Source: an uncultured Bacteroidales bacterium (GTDB lineage: Bacteria > Bacteroidota > Bacteroidia > Bacteroidales > UBA932). Taken from it: a stretch of 64,000 nucleotides of DNA. The DNA lies in contig ONCE01000007.1 of NCBI GenBank assembly GCA_900316245.1, positions 124,001 to 188,000 of the forward strand, read 5' to 3'. Below are positions 40,356-49,373 of this stretch, one piece after another (positions within the stretch are counted from its first letter, which is position 1; each line of letters opens with the position of its first letter). The notes beneath the pieces were generated by a model that saw only the letters and a list, made by a program, of their open reading frames with translations, did not search any database and had not been told where the DNA came from. Position numbers and translations under genes: made by a program.

Positions 40356-41498
40356 ATGAGTACATACGACGAAACCGTGGCAGCTTGTGCCCTGAACAAG
40401 CTTTTTGGAGATCACCCCAAGTCCATCCTCCCGCAGGTGGAAGAGGCCGGCAGCGCCCTGGCCCTGTTTGACAATCAATTGGACCGCTCCGAACTGGAGT
40501 GGGCGGTAAAGGAACTGGAAAACGTCCGGAAAGGCGGGTTCCGCTTCCTGTCCCTCTTTGACGAAGACTATCCGCCTTCGCTGCGGGACCTGCCCGATCC
40601 GCCCTTTGGGATTTACCTGAACGGCAGTTCTTCTCCCACCGAGATTTTCAACCTTCGGCCTATGGTGGCCTTTGTGGGAACCCGGGACCTGAGCCCTTAC
40701 GGAAGGGCCTGGTGCCAAAAGTTGGTAAAAGGGCTGGCCGATGCCCACGTGCCGCCCACCATCGTGAGCGGACTGGCCCTGGGCATTGACGGGGTGTCCC
40801 ACCAGACGGCCCTGGAGTGCGGTCTTCCCACCATAGGCGTCATGGCTACGGGGATTGAAGAGATTTACCCCCGCCAGCACGAGTCGCTGGCCCGGAAGAT
40901 GGTCTTCAGCCCGGGGTGCGCCCTTGTCACCGACTACCCCATGCACACCACATCCATGGCCTGGAACTTCATCCGCCGCAACCGCATCATCGCCGGCCTG
41001 GCCCGGGCCGTGGTGGTGGTGGAATCCAAAACGAAAGGCGGCTCGCTGATGACGGCCCGTTATGCCAACGACTACGGCCGCGACCTATATGCCGTCCCCG
41101 GCCGGCTGGACGACACCCGCAGCGCCGGATGCAACTCGCTGATTGAAGCCCAGATGGCACACATTATCACCTCGCCGGAACAGCTGGCAGACGCTTTGGG
41201 GCTGGGCGGGACACGCCGCTACCGCGGCCAGGGTGGCTCCTGGGTCACGTACCAGGCCGGGGATCCGCCCGAAGAGGTTCTCCGGGCCCGCCTCACCAAA
41301 CGCTACGGTCCCAGTTCCCCCCTCATTCCGCTGGCCCTGGCCATCCAGGCCGACCGGGGGATTTCCGCCGAGGCCCTTTCGGCCCGCCTCCATCGGCCCT
41401 ATTCCGAAATCCTTTCCTCCGTAGGCACCCTCGAGGCCGACGGAATCGTCACCACCGACCTCCTGGGCCGCTGCTCCCTCACCCTTCCGTTTATCTGA
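40356..41498 (+). CDS. dprA: DNA-processing protein DprA/Smf
   Basis: Protects incoming single-stranded DNA and loads RecA during transformation. Protein of 380 residues. An N-terminal helical region (residues 1-60) precedes the Rossmann-like core: FLSLFDEDYPPSLRDLPDPPFGIYLNG, VAFVGTRDLSPYGR, TIVSGLALGIDGVSHQTAL, ATGIEEIYPRQHESL, WNFIRRNRIIAGLARAVVVVESKTKGGSLMTARYA, and AVPGRLDDTRSAGCNSLI. The C-terminal winged-helix (about residues 320-378) reads SAEALSARLHRPYSEILSSVGTLEADGIV. Start ATG 40356; upstream codons would read the terminator. Whether the organism is competent is unknown; DprA is also kept in non-competent species. Confidence 0.95.
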   Translation: MSTYDETVAACALNKLFGDHPKSILPQVEEAGSALALFDNQLDRSELEWAVKELENVRKGGFRFLSLFDEDYPPSLRDLPDPPFGIYLNGSSSPTEIFNLRPMVAFVGTRDLSPYGRAWCQKLVKGLADAHVPPTIVSGLALGIDGVSHQTALECGLPTIGVMATGIEEIYPRQHESLARKMVFSPGCALVTDYPMHTTSMAWNFIRRNRIIAGLARAVVVVESKTKGGSLMTARYANDYGRDLYAVPGRLDDTRSAGCNSLIEAQMAHIITSPEQLADALGLGGTRRYRGQGGSWVTYQAGDPPEEVLRARLTKRYGPSSPLIPLALAIQADRGISAEALSARLHRPYSEILSSVGTLEADGIVTTDLLGRCSLTLPFI

Positions 41499-41531
41499 AT
41501 CCCACCTGGCCCAAGATTTCGTTTTTTTGCG

Positions 41532-41539
41532 TAACTTTG
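41532..41539 (+). promoter_or_regulatory. -7 promoter element for tatD-ansA
   Basis: TAACTTTG, exact consensus, ends 6 bp before the ATG at 41546. The transcript should be leaderless or carry only a few bases before the start codon. Confidence 0.6.
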
Positions 41540-41545
41540 TGGGAT

Positions 41546-42310
41546 ATGTTTGTGGACACGCATACGCACTTTTACGATGAGTGGTTGCTGGAGGACGCCG
41601 ATGCGGCCGTCCGGAGGGCGTTGGATGCCGGAGTGGACAAGATGATCCAGGCCGATGTGGACAGCCACGAGCGGCCGGATATGTGGGCCATCGGCAACCG
41701 GTACCCGGGCGTTGTCTACCAGATGCTGGGCCTGTATCCCGGCTCCGTCAAAGACGACTGGCGCGAGGAACTGGATGCCTTGGAACCCTATAAGGATAAG
41801 GGTATAGTGGCCATTGGTGAAATTGGTCTGGACTACCACGAGGGACTAGAATTCGTGAAGGAGCAGAAGGAAGTGCTGCGGATCCAGCTGGAGATGGCGG
41901 CCCGGATGGACCTGCCGGTCAATTTCCACCTCCGGGATGCCTGGGAAGACTTTTTCACCATCCTGGCCGATTGCAAACACCTGCACCTGCGGGGCAACCT
42001 GCACTGCTTCACCGCCAGCTATGAAATCTACGAGCGGGCCAACAAGTACGGGGATTTCTCCGTAGGAATTGGCGGCGTGGTCACCTTCAAGAACGCCTCG
42101 CTGGCCAAGACCCTGGAGCGCATTCCCGTGGAGAAAATCCTCCTGGAAACCGATGCGCCCTATCTGGCCCCCGTCCCTTACCGGGGCCGCCGCAACGAAA
42201 GTTCCTATCTCCCCATCATCGCCGAAAAAGTAGCCGAGGTAAAGGGCCTTGGCATCCAGGATATAGCCCGGATAACCACCCATAACGCAGAAACTTTATT
42301 CCAGATATGA
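41546..42310 (+). CDS. TatD family metal-dependent hydrolase
   Basis: Metal-dependent nuclease/hydrolase of 254 residues. The amidohydrolase-type TIM barrel shows MFVDTHTHFYDEW (metal ligands His-x-His), AIGEIGLDYHE (Glu ligand, about residue 95), LPVNFHLRDAWEDFFTIL and LHLRGNLHCFTAS (His ligands near residues 130 and 155) and LLETDAPYLAPVPYRGRRNESSYL (Asp ligand about residue 206). TatD proteins have 3'-5' exonuclease activity and act in DNA repair or turnover. The start at ATG 41546 fits the family; a TTG nine bases earlier lies in the promoter. ansA overlaps its stop by 4 bp. Confidence 0.94.
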   Translation: MFVDTHTHFYDEWLLEDADAAVRRALDAGVDKMIQADVDSHERPDMWAIGNRYPGVVYQMLGLYPGSVKDDWREELDALEPYKDKGIVAIGEIGLDYHEGLEFVKEQKEVLRIQLEMAARMDLPVNFHLRDAWEDFFTILADCKHLHLRGNLHCFTASYEIYERANKYGDFSVGIGGVVTFKNASLAKTLERIPVEKILLETDAPYLAPVPYRGRRNESSYLPIIAEKVAEVKGLGIQDIARITTHNAETLFQI

Positions 42311-43338
42311 TTTCGTCCGTATTAATCATCTATACCGGCGGTACCATCGGTATGAAGGAAGACCCCACCGACGGCACCCTCAAGCCCTTCGACTTCAGCC
42401 AGATCAAGGAAGAAGTCCCGGAGCTCAACAAGTTCGCCGTCCGGCTGGATTCCTACACTTTTGACCCCCTCATCGACTCCTCCGACGTGGAGCCGTCCCT
42501 GTGGGTCTCCCTGGCCGAACTGATCCACGACCGCTACGACGACTACGACGGTTTTGTAATCCTGCACGGAACCGACACCATGGCTTACAGCGCCTCCACG
42601 CTCAGCTTTATGCTGGAAGGACTGGCCAAGCCCGTGGTGTTCACCGGAAGCCAGCTGCCCATCGGCGTACCCCGTACCGACGGCAAGGAGAACCTCATAT
42701 CGGCCGTAGAAATTGCCGCCGCCAAGGACGAAACCGGACACGCCCGCGTCCCGGAAGTGTGCATCTTCTTCGACTCCAAACTGCTGCGGGGCAACCGCTC
42801 CACCAAGTTCAGTGCAGAGGCCTTCAACGCCTTCGCATCCCCCAACTGCCCTCCCCTGGCCCAGGCCGGCATCAATATCCGCTACAATTCGGACCTGATC
42901 CGCAAACCCGTCTACTGGGACGCCCAGCTGCGGGTACAGAGCCACCTGGACACGAGGGTCTCCATCCTCAAGGTTCACCCCGGTATGACCCCCCAGGTGA
43001 TGCGCTCGATAGTGACGGATCCCGGCACCCGCGCCGTGATCCTGGAAACCTACGGTTCCGGCAATGCCCTGTCCAAGGACTGGTTTATAGATATTCTAAA
43101 AGAAGCCTGCGAAGGCGGGAAGATCATTCTCAACGTAACGCAGTGCCAGTCCGGAACGGTGAATATGGACCTTTACGCCACCGGAGCCAGCCTCAAGCAG
43201 GCCGGAGTGCTCTCTGGAGGGGATATCACCACGGAAGCGGCCCTTGGAAAACTGTTCTGCCTGCTGGGAAGGACCGAGGATAACAAACGGGTCAAAACCC
43301 TCCTGGAAAAGGACCTTTGTGGCGAATTAAGCAAATAA
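42307..43338 (+). CDS. ansA: Type I (cytoplasmic) L-asparaginase
   Basis: Hydrolyses L-asparagine to aspartate and ammonia. Protein of 343 residues without a signal peptide, so the cytoplasmic type. The first catalytic Thr is in IYTGGTIGM (about residue 12), the second in ILHGTDTMAYSASTLSFML (about residues 84-102); the Lys/Ser region VFTGSQLPIGVPRTDGKENLISA follows. The C-terminal lobe includes AVILETYGSGNALS and VTQCQSGTVNMDLYATG, which binds the allosteric Asn in E. coli AnsA. It overlaps tatD by 4 bp. Aspartate made here can feed aspartase (aspA), also in this window. Confidence 0.93.
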   Translation: MISSVLIIYTGGTIGMKEDPTDGTLKPFDFSQIKEEVPELNKFAVRLDSYTFDPLIDSSDVEPSLWVSLAELIHDRYDDYDGFVILHGTDTMAYSASTLSFMLEGLAKPVVFTGSQLPIGVPRTDGKENLISAVEIAAAKDETGHARVPEVCIFFDSKLLRGNRSTKFSAEAFNAFASPNCPPLAQAGINIRYNSDLIRKPVYWDAQLRVQSHLDTRVSILKVHPGMTPQVMRSIVTDPGTRAVILETYGSGNALSKDWFIDILKEACEGGKIILNVTQCQSGTVNMDLYATGASLKQAGVLSGGDITTEAALGKLFCLLGRTEDNKRVKTLLEKDLCGELSK

Positions 43339-43437
43339 TCTTTGGCAGTTCCATTTTTTATTCCTAAATTGCACGACCAAATAGGAAAAATTATTTTTTA
43401 ACTAATTCAACTTATAACTAACAACACAAAAACGATT

Positions 43438-44208
43438 ATGAAAAAGTTTTTCATGTTTTTGGCAGTCGCCGGTCTTCTGACCTTCACTGCAAGCATTGTC
43501 TCCGCCCAGGAAGCATCCGCTCCCGCCGATGAGCAGGAAGAGGTTGTGGATCTGTTCGCCGGTTCCGGTGAAGAAGTTCCGCTCCACCAGGCCCTCAAGA
43601 CCAAGTTCATCGAAGGTGGTGCAGGCTTTATGTCCCTGATCATCATCTGCCTGATCATTGGTATGGCTCTCGCTATCGAGCGTATCCTCTATCTGGCCTT
43701 CTCCAAGACCAACACCACCAAGCTCCTCGAAGATGTCGAGGCTGCTCTGGCCAAGGGTGGTATCGAAGAAGCCAAGAAGGTTTGCCGTGAGACCCGTGGC
43801 CCCGTTGCCTCCATCTTCTATCAGGGCCTCCTCCGCGCCGACCAGGGTGTTGACGTAGTAGAAAAGACCATCGTTTCCTACGGCGGCGTTCAGATGAGCC
43901 TCATGGAGAACGGCCTCAGCTGGATTGGTCTGTTCATTTCCATCGCCCCGTCCCTCGGATTCCTTGGTACCGTTATCGGTATGATCCAGGCCTTCGACGC
44001 TATCCAGGCTGCCGGTGATATTTCCCCGAACGTTGTGGCTGGCGGTATGAAGGTGGCCCTCATCACCACTGTGGGTGGTCTTATCGTAGCTATGATTCTC
44101 CAGATCTTCTACAACTACATTATTGCTAAGATCGACTCTCTGTCCATCGATATGGAAGACTCTTCCATCCGCTTCGTGGACGCTATGGTCAAATACAACA
44201 AGAAATAA
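43438..44208 (+). CDS. exbB: MotA/TolQ/ExbB proton-channel family protein
   Basis: Proton-channel subunit of 256 residues that energises TonB-dependent uptake. A signal-like N-terminal segment (FFMFLAVAGLLTFTASIVSAQ) precedes a short acidic periplasmic stretch, as in the longer Bacteroidota ExbB forms. Three further spans: FMSLIIICLIIGMALAIERILYL (residues about 64-86), SWIGLFISIAPSLGFLGTVIGMIQAF (about 160-186), and GGMKVALITTVGGLIVAMILQIF (about 200-223), with the family G-L-L-G-T-V-like motif. It starts the exbB-membrane protein-exbD-exbD operon; TonB is encoded separately at 48660. Confidence 0.92.
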   Translation: MKKFFMFLAVAGLLTFTASIVSAQEASAPADEQEEVVDLFAGSGEEVPLHQALKTKFIEGGAGFMSLIIICLIIGMALAIERILYLAFSKTNTTKLLEDVEAALAKGGIEEAKKVCRETRGPVASIFYQGLLRADQGVDVVEKTIVSYGGVQMSLMENGLSWIGLFISIAPSLGFLGTVIGMIQAFDAIQAAGDISPNVVAGGMKVALITTVGGLIVAMILQIFYNYIIAKIDSLSIDMEDSSIRFVDAMVKYNKK

Positions 44209-44232
44209 TCAACCCCTTTAATTCCCTTTAAA

Positions 44233-44688
44233 ATGGAAAACCAGAAATACGCCAAAATAGTCAAGATCGTCCTTTGGGTTTTGATGATACTGAGCGTGGC
44301 GGTTCTGCTCTGGGGTATGATTAAGGGTTATCCGGCTACCGTTGCCGAAGATAATGGCACCGTAGATCCGCTGCTCTATTGGGCATACATTGTCCTGGGC
44401 ATCGCTCTCGTATCCGTGATTTGCGTGGGCCTGTATGTAACGGCTACCACCAACCCCAAGGGCCTTGTCAAGATCGGTATCGCAGTTGTGGCCGCAGCCG
44501 TCCTGTTCGGCGTCTGCTACCTGGTTGCTTCCGGCGCACCCGCTATCGGTTACACCGGCACCAAGCAACCTACTGCTACCGAACTCAAGATGACCGACAC
44601 CATCCTCAACCTCGCATACCTCGTTGGTGGCGCAGCTATCCTGTCCATCATCGTATCTGAGGTGTTCATGACCATCCGCAAAAAGTAA
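44233..44688 (+). CDS. Conserved membrane protein of the exb operon
   Basis: Membrane protein of 151 residues with about four spans (residues about 10-30, 48-70, 78-102, 120-142; IVLWVLMILSVAVLLWGMI, ALVSVICVGLYVTATT, GIAVVAAAVLFGVCYLVAS, NLAYLVGGAAILSIIVSEVF). I know no named family, but a protein of this kind between exbB and two exbD genes is typical in Bacteroidales, so it probably belongs to the TonB-energising complex. The gap to the next gene is 8 bp. Confidence 0.7.
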   Translation: MENQKYAKIVKIVLWVLMILSVAVLLWGMIKGYPATVAEDNGTVDPLLYWAYIVLGIALVSVICVGLYVTATTNPKGLVKIGIAVVAAAVLFGVCYLVASGAPAIGYTGTKQPTATELKMTDTILNLAYLVGGAAILSIIVSEVFMTIRKK

Positions 44689-44696
44689 AGGTAACC

Positions 44697-45263
44697 ATGG
44701 CAAGAAGAAAATTTGAAGCAATCGGTTCGACGGCTGACATTGCATTCCTGCTCCTGTGCTACTTCCTCATGACTACAACCATGGGTGATCAGTCAGGTCT
44801 GCAGCGCCTCCTTCCCCCTATCCCTGATGAAAAGCAGGCACAGGACCAGAAGGTGAACCGCCGTAACATCATCATCGTCAGAATCAACTCTGCCGATAGA
44901 CTGTTTGCCGGTAGCGAAGCCATGGATATCTCCCTCTTGAAAGACAAAATCAAAGAGTTCCTCACCAACCCCACCAATGACCCCAATCTCCCCGAGAAGG
45001 AGCCCATTGAGATTGACGGAAAGACCTATATGAAGTCCAAGGGCGTTATCTCCCTGCAGAACGACCGTGGTACTTCCTACCAGGCCTACATCGCCGTCCA
45101 GAACGAATTGGTGAAAGCCGTGAACGAACTCCGAGACGAGTTCTCCAGAGCCAACTTCGGCAAGAAGTTCTCTCGCCTCAACGAAGACGAGCAGGCAATT
45201 GTGAAGAAGGCCGTCCCTCAGAACATTTCCGAGGCCGAGCCTAAGGATACCGGTAAGAAATAA
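44697..45263 (+). CDS. exbD: ExbD/TolR-type biopolymer transporter (first)
   Basis: Single-span inner-membrane protein of 188 residues. The N-terminal span with its key Asp (IGSTADIAFLLLCYFLMTTTM, residues about 7-27) couples to the ExbB channel; the periplasmic domain follows (RRNIIIVRINSADRLFAGSEAMDISLLKDKIKEFL). It is longer than E. coli ExbD because of an insert around residues 95-125 (PNLPEKEPIEIDGKTYMKSKG) and a charged tail. One of two consecutive exbD genes. Confidence 0.9.
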   Translation: MARRKFEAIGSTADIAFLLLCYFLMTTTMGDQSGLQRLLPPIPDEKQAQDQKVNRRNIIIVRINSADRLFAGSEAMDISLLKDKIKEFLTNPTNDPNLPEKEPIEIDGKTYMKSKGVISLQNDRGTSYQAYIAVQNELVKAVNELRDEFSRANFGKKFSRLNEDEQAIVKKAVPQNISEAEPKDTGKK

Positions 45264-45278
45264 TAGGAGGTAAGAATT

Positions 45279-45752
45279 ATGTCAAAATTTGGAAATTCCA
45301 GCAATAAGAAGGAAGTCCCGCAGGCATCATCCAACTCCCTGTCCGATATCGTGTTCATGCTCCTGTTCTTCTTCATGGTAACCACCCAGATGCGTGAAAC
45401 CGAGCAGAAGGTGAAAGTCACCCTGCCCGCCGCATCCGAGGTTGCCAAGTTGGAGCGCAAGGACCTGAGTGCCAACGTCAATATCGGTAGCCCTACCCTT
45501 CAGTACCAGGCTAAATTCGGTACCGACGCCCGCATTCAGCTCAACGATTCTTTCAAGAGTATCGCCGACATCCGTGACTTCATCGCCGCCGAGCGTGACG
45601 CTATGTCCGAGGCAGAGCGTTCTCAGATGACCGTGAACCTCCGCGTAGACGAAGACGTCCGCATGGGTATTGTGTCCGATGTTAAGCAGGAGCTGCGTCG
45701 CTGCTCCGCTCTGAAGATTATGTACGCCGCCAGAAAACCTGCGAAGGACTAA
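45279..45752 (+). CDS. exbD: ExbD/TolR-type biopolymer transporter (second)
   Basis: Protein of 157 residues with the same layout as the first: N-terminal span with Asp (SNSLSDIVFMLLFFFMVTTQMRE, residues about 12-34) and a periplasmic domain (VKVTLPAASEVAKLERKDLSANVNI, then LNDSFKSIADIRDFIAAER). The C-terminal region MGIVSDVKQELRRCSALKIMYAARK is the TolR-like last helix and strand. Two unlike ExbD proteins are usual in Bacteroidota and probably form a mixed dimer. Closed by a terminator. Confidence 0.9.
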   Translation: MSKFGNSSNKKEVPQASSNSLSDIVFMLLFFFMVTTQMRETEQKVKVTLPAASEVAKLERKDLSANVNIGSPTLQYQAKFGTDARIQLNDSFKSIADIRDFIAAERDAMSEAERSQMTVNLRVDEDVRMGIVSDVKQELRRCSALKIMYAARKPAKD

Positions 45753-45774
45753 TCTTCACGCACACATTCTATAA

Positions 45775-45805
45775 AAGAAGCAGCCTTTCGGGGTTGCTTC
45801 TTTTG
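45775..45805 (+). terminator. Terminator of the exb operon
   Basis: AAGAAGCAGCC-tttc-GGGGTTGCTTCTT followed by TT: a long stem with one wobble and a U-run, 22 bp after the second exbD. Confidence 0.85.
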
Positions 45806-46010
45806 TTCTTATTCGTTCCAAATATATTGACAGACAAAGCCCTGACAACCAGATCATTACAAGAACGACTCAAATACAACCGCTATTTAGCCTGCTGATA
45901 AACAGGCTGTTAAGCAATAATTTTTTTGGCGCTCAGGTTTTTCATAGTCTTAAAACCGTTACCTAATTTTAGCGGTTTATCATTAATAATAACTACAAAT
46001 CATAGAGATT

Positions 46011-46541
46011 ATGAAAAAAAATCTTGAGATTACTCCCAAAAGCAGCGCACCGCTGATCAAAAAAAGACGCGAGCAAAGAACCCAAATGCAGATGGAACTG
46101 GCCTGTCTTGCGCCCTTCCTTTCGGAATGGTTCTGGCAAAACGAAGAGATGAAAAACGCAAAACCCTATCAAGACAAGGACTTTCTGATCTACCGCTGGA
46201 AAAAAGGAAGGTACAAGATGTTGGGCGGTCCCGGATACGGGTACGGGGAACTGCAGAAAAAGATGGACAAAGAAATGGACGGAATCCTCACACGGCTCAA
46301 GGAGGATATGCCCTTTCTCCCGGAAAAACACTTCTATGCGTTCTCGTACTTTGCCGCGGGTTTTGACAACAAGCTGGTGGCCCATCTGGCCGACCTTCCA
46401 ACGACCAAAGATGCAACGATGCTCAAGTCTCGCCTGAAAGATGCATTCCTGAAACTGTCCTCGCCCAACAAATTTGAATATCTGGAACTCCTGCCCCAGC
46501 GGCAGTTGCCGATTTGGCAAAGAAATGCTATCTTTGCATAA
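46011..46541 (+). CDS. Hypothetical protein with a possible C-terminal helix-turn-helix
   Basis: Protein of 176 residues, not assigned to a family. The N-terminus is basic ([16 protein letters not shown]). The region [31 protein letters not shown] is followed by [54 protein letters not shown], which has the spacing of a helix-turn-helix (helix, turn at LADLP, recognition helix with KSRLK) as in short sigma-70-like or regulator proteins of Bacteroidales. This is inference. ATG 46011 is preceded 40 bp upstream by TAATTTTA, one mismatch from the -7 consensus. The end of the gene contains the asnS promoter. It has an AT-rich start and no partner gene. Confidence 0.5.
   Translation: MKKNLEITPKSSAPLIKKRREQRTQMQMELACLAPFLSEWFWQNEEMKNAKPYQDKDFLIYRWKKGRYKMLGGPGYGYGELQKKMDKEMDGILTRLKEDMPFLPEKHFYAFSYFAAGFDNKLVAHLADLPTTKDATMLKSRLKDAFLKLSSPNKFEYLELLPQRQLPIWQRNAIFA
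46529..46536 (+). promoter_or_regulatory. -7 promoter element for asnS
   Basis: TATCTTTG, exact consensus, 22 bp before the asnS ATG at 46559; it overlaps the final codons of the upstream gene. Confidence 0.6.
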
Positions 46542-46558
46542 TTGTAGCAAAGCATCGT

Positions 46559-47962
46559 ATGGAAACTCTCAAAAGAACCAAAATCAAGGCTCTCCTGGCC
46601 ACCCAGCCGGGTGTCGAGGTCCTGGCTAAAGGCTGGGTCCGCACCAAAAGGGGCAACAAACAGGTTAAGTTCATCGCCCTCAACGACGGTTCTACCATCA
46701 ATAATATTCAGGTCGTAGCCAACGCCGAACTCTTTGACGAAGAACTCTTCAAGAGAATCACCACCGGCGCTTCCGTCTGCGTAAGAGGAAAGCTGGTGGA
46801 GTCTATGGGCAGCGGCCAGGCCGTAGAGATCCAGGCCACCGATATCCAGGTCCTGGGAGAATGCGACCCTATGCGCTTCCCGCTCCAGAAGAAGGACACC
46901 ACCCTGGAGTTCCTCCGCAGCGTGGCTCATATGCGCCTCAGAACCAATACCTTCGGTGCTGTCCTGCGCATCCGCAACCAGATGGCCTTCGCCATCCACA
47001 CTTTCTTCAACCAGAAGGGCTTCGTATACCTCCACACTCCCCTCATCACGGAAAGTGATGCAGAGGGCGCCGGAGATATGTTCCAGGTAACTACGCTGGA
47101 TCTTAAGAACATCCCGCTGGACAAGAAGGGCAACGTGGACTTCTCCAAAGACTTCTTTGGAAAGAAGACCTCCCTCACCGTTTCCGGTCAGCTGGAAGGT
47201 GAGCTGGGAGCCACCGCCGTTGGTGAAATCTACACCTTCGGCCCTACTTTCCGTGCAGAAAACTCCAACACGCCCCGCCACCTGGCAGAGTTCTGGATGA
47301 TTGAGCCGGAAATGGCCTTCTACGACATCAACGACAACATGGAACTGGCCGAAGAATTCGTAAAGTTCCTGGTTCAATGGGCCCTGGACCACTGCATGGA
47401 CGATCTTCAGTTCCTCAACGACAAGTACGACGATGGCCTCATCGAGCGTATGAAGAGCGTACTGGGCATCGCCTTCCAGAAAGTCACCTACACGGAAGCC
47501 GTGGAGATTCTGGAAAAAGCCATCGCAGACGGTGTCAAGTTCGAGTACCCGGTACACTGGGGCACGGACTTCCAGAGCGAGCACGAACGTTATCTGGTAG
47601 AAAAGCATTTTGGCAAACCCGTCATCCTCATAGATTTCCCCAAGGACATCAAAGCCTTCTATATGAAGCAGAACGAAGACGGCAAGACCGTCCGCGGCAT
47701 GGACGTCCTCTTCCCCAAGATTGGAGAAATCATCGGCGGCTCGGAACGTGAAGCTTCCCTGGAAAAACTGGAAGCCCGCATCGACGAGCTGGGCATGTCC
47801 CGCAAGAACCTAGAGTGGTACATTGACACCCGCCGCTATGGCAGCGTTCCGCACAGCGGATTCGGCCTGGGCTTCGAGCGTCTGCTGCTCTTTGTCACCG
47901 GCATGTCCAACATCCGTGACGTGATCCCGTTCCCGAGAACCCCCAAGAACGCTGAGTTCTAG
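46559..47962 (+). CDS. asnS: Asparagine-tRNA ligase
   Basis: Charges tRNA-Asn. Class IIb synthetase of 467 residues. The N-terminal OB-fold anticodon-binding domain (residues about 15-105; [28 protein letters not shown]) is followed by the catalytic domain: motif 1 in the [28 protein letters not shown] region, motif 2 [29 protein letters not shown] (about 237-265), motif 3 [29 protein letters not shown] at the end (about 434-462). The [13 protein letters not shown] signature separates it from AspRS. Start ATG 46559 follows an exact -7 element by 22 bp; the 15-codon longer reading is rejected. Confidence 0.97.
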   Translation: METLKRTKIKALLATQPGVEVLAKGWVRTKRGNKQVKFIALNDGSTINNIQVVANAELFDEELFKRITTGASVCVRGKLVESMGSGQAVEIQATDIQVLGECDPMRFPLQKKDTTLEFLRSVAHMRLRTNTFGAVLRIRNQMAFAIHTFFNQKGFVYLHTPLITESDAEGAGDMFQVTTLDLKNIPLDKKGNVDFSKDFFGKKTSLTVSGQLEGELGATAVGEIYTFGPTFRAENSNTPRHLAEFWMIEPEMAFYDINDNMELAEEFVKFLVQWALDHCMDDLQFLNDKYDDGLIERMKSVLGIAFQKVTYTEAVEILEKAIADGVKFEYPVHWGTDFQSEHERYLVEKHFGKPVILIDFPKDIKAFYMKQNEDGKTVRGMDVLFPKIGEIIGGSEREASLEKLEARIDELGMSRKNLEWYIDTRRYGSVPHSGFGLGFERLLLFVTGMSNIRDVIPFPRTPKNAEF

Positions 47963-47979
47963 CACTTAACCCTCTCAGA

Positions 47980-48003
47980 TCCTCCCCTGACCGCAGGGGA
48001 GGA
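47980..48003. repeat. GC-rich hairpin (cctcccctg/caggggagg)
   Basis: TCCTCCCCTG-accg-CAGGGGAGGA, ten perfect pairs between asnS and udk. It resembles the dispersed GC hairpins at 5231, 25744 and 39120 in composition, but lacks a U-run, so it is a weak terminator candidate. Confidence 0.6.
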
Positions 48004-48027
48004 CTTGGGAGAAAAAGATAATGCATT

Positions 48028-48663
48028 ATGTTAGTCATTGGTATTGCCGGTGGTTCCGGTTCAGGTAAGACAACGGTGGTAAAGGCCATCGTGAACCAGT
48101 TACAGGGCCGAGTGGTGGTGATCCCGCAGGATTCCTACTACAAGGATTCCAGCCATGTGCCCCCGGAGGAGCGCAAAAACATCAACTTCGACCACCCGGA
48201 TGCCATTGACTGGAAACTGATGTGCCAGCAAATCCGGGAGCTGAAAAGCGGCAAGGCCATTGAGCAACCCATTTACTCGTACATCACCTGCTCCCGCTCC
48301 AGCGAAACCATCACGGTAGAACCGGACGACGTAGTCATCGTGGAAGGCATCCTCATCTTCACCTGCAAGGAGCTCCGGGACCAGATGAACATCAAGATCT
48401 TCGTGGATGCAGATGGAGACGACCGCCTTATGCGAATCATCATAAGGGACATAGCAGAGCGAGGCCGAACCATTGAAACCGCCATCGAGCACTACTGCAA
48501 CACCGTCAAGCCCATGCACCTGCAGTTCATCGAACCGTCCAAGCGTTACGCAGACGTCATTGTCCCGCAGGGAGGACACAACAAAGTAGCCATTGACATC
48601 ATTACCAATACGGTAGAAAAGGCCTTAAGCCAAAAGAAGAAGAAGGCCAAGCACAAGAAATGA
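48028..48663 (+). CDS. udk: Uridine kinase
   Basis: Salvage enzyme of 211 residues that phosphorylates uridine and cytidine to the monophosphates. P-loop GIAGGSGSGKTTVVKAI (residues 5-21), then QDSYYKDSSHVPPEERKNINFDHPDAIDWKLM (about 34-65), the nucleoside-binding YSYITCSRSSETITVEPDDVVIVEGIL (about 86-112), and RIIIRDIAERGRTIE. All match the family closely. A basic tail (QKKKKAKHKK) ends the protein. It overlaps the TonB-like gene by 4 bp and leads a four-gene coupled operon. Confidence 0.95.
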   Translation: MLVIGIAGGSGSGKTTVVKAIVNQLQGRVVVIPQDSYYKDSSHVPPEERKNINFDHPDAIDWKLMCQQIRELKSGKAIEQPIYSYITCSRSSETITVEPDDVVIVEGILIFTCKELRDQMNIKIFVDADGDDRLMRIIIRDIAERGRTIETAIEHYCNTVKPMHLQFIEPSKRYADVIVPQGGHNKVAIDIITNTVEKALSQKKKKAKHKK

Positions 48664-49373
48664 AATTAACCCCGGATCAAAAAGCAGGAATCTACATCAC
48701 CGTGAGTGTCCATCTCGCGGTGATTATCGTATTGCTTTTGATCCGAATCGGCCAGGAAATCCAGCGCGAGAACAGCTTTGTCCTGGATTTCACCCAGCAG
48801 GAAGAGATGGAGAGAAGGGAAGAACAGGCCCGCCTGCAGGAGATGACGGCCGAAAGGCTGGAAGAGCTCATTGCCGCCGCCGAGTCCACCCCCATCCGCA
48901 ATGTGACCGTAGACCGTGCCTCCCTCAAGGATGACCGCGGAACCAACGCCGACGAACTGTACAAGGAAGCCGAGCGCCTGGCACAGGACTTGAAGGACGG
49001 ACAGAACCGGCAGGTGGAAGATCCGGAAGCCTTTGCCGCAGCCGCCGAACCCGTCAAGCCCAAACAGGAAGAGCAGAAGGCCAAGCCCTACAGCGGCCCC
49101 TCCGTCCTTTCCTGGAGCCTGGACGGACGCAAGGCCACCCACCTTCCCATTCCGGCCTACCGTTGCTACGGAGCCGGAGAAGTTACGGTGATCATAGCGG
49201 TCAACAACCGGGGAGACGTAGTGAACGCCAAGGTTGACGAAGAACGCTCCTCCAACGACGGCTGCCTGCGCAACTTCGCCGTCCGGGCCGCCCGCCTGTC
49301 CAAATTCTCCTCATCGGCCACAGCCCCCGCCCGGCAGATGGGAACCATTACTTACGCATTCATTGCCCAATGA
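48660..49373 (+). CDS. TonB-like energy transducer
   Basis: Protein of 237 residues with one N-terminal membrane span (ITVSVHLAVIIVLLLIRIG, residues about 12-30), a long charged periplasmic linker with coiled-coil character (EEMERREEQARLQEMTAERLEELIAAAE) and a C-terminal TonB/TolA-like domain: GAGEVTVIIAVNNRGDVVNAKVDEERSSNDGCLRNFAVRAARLSKFSS. It lacks the Pro-rich stretch of classical TonB but has the strand-helix-strand ending. It may work with the ExbB/ExbD set at 43438-45752. Start overlaps udk by 4 bp and the next gene overlaps its end by 4 bp. Confidence 0.8.
   Translation: MKLTPDQKAGIYITVSVHLAVIIVLLLIRIGQEIQRENSFVLDFTQQEEMERREEQARLQEMTAERLEELIAAAESTPIRNVTVDRASLKDDRGTNADELYKEAERLAQDLKDGQNRQVEDPEAFAAAAEPVKPKQEEQKAKPYSGPSVLSWSLDGRKATHLPIPAYRCYGAGEVTVIIAVNNRGDVVNAKVDEERSSNDGCLRNFAVRAARLSKFSSSATAPARQMGTITYAFIAQ

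Noticed and set aside
44697-45752. Two adjacent exbD genes as a recent duplication
   Set aside because: The two proteins differ clearly in sequence and length; paired, unlike ExbD proteins are normal in this phylum.
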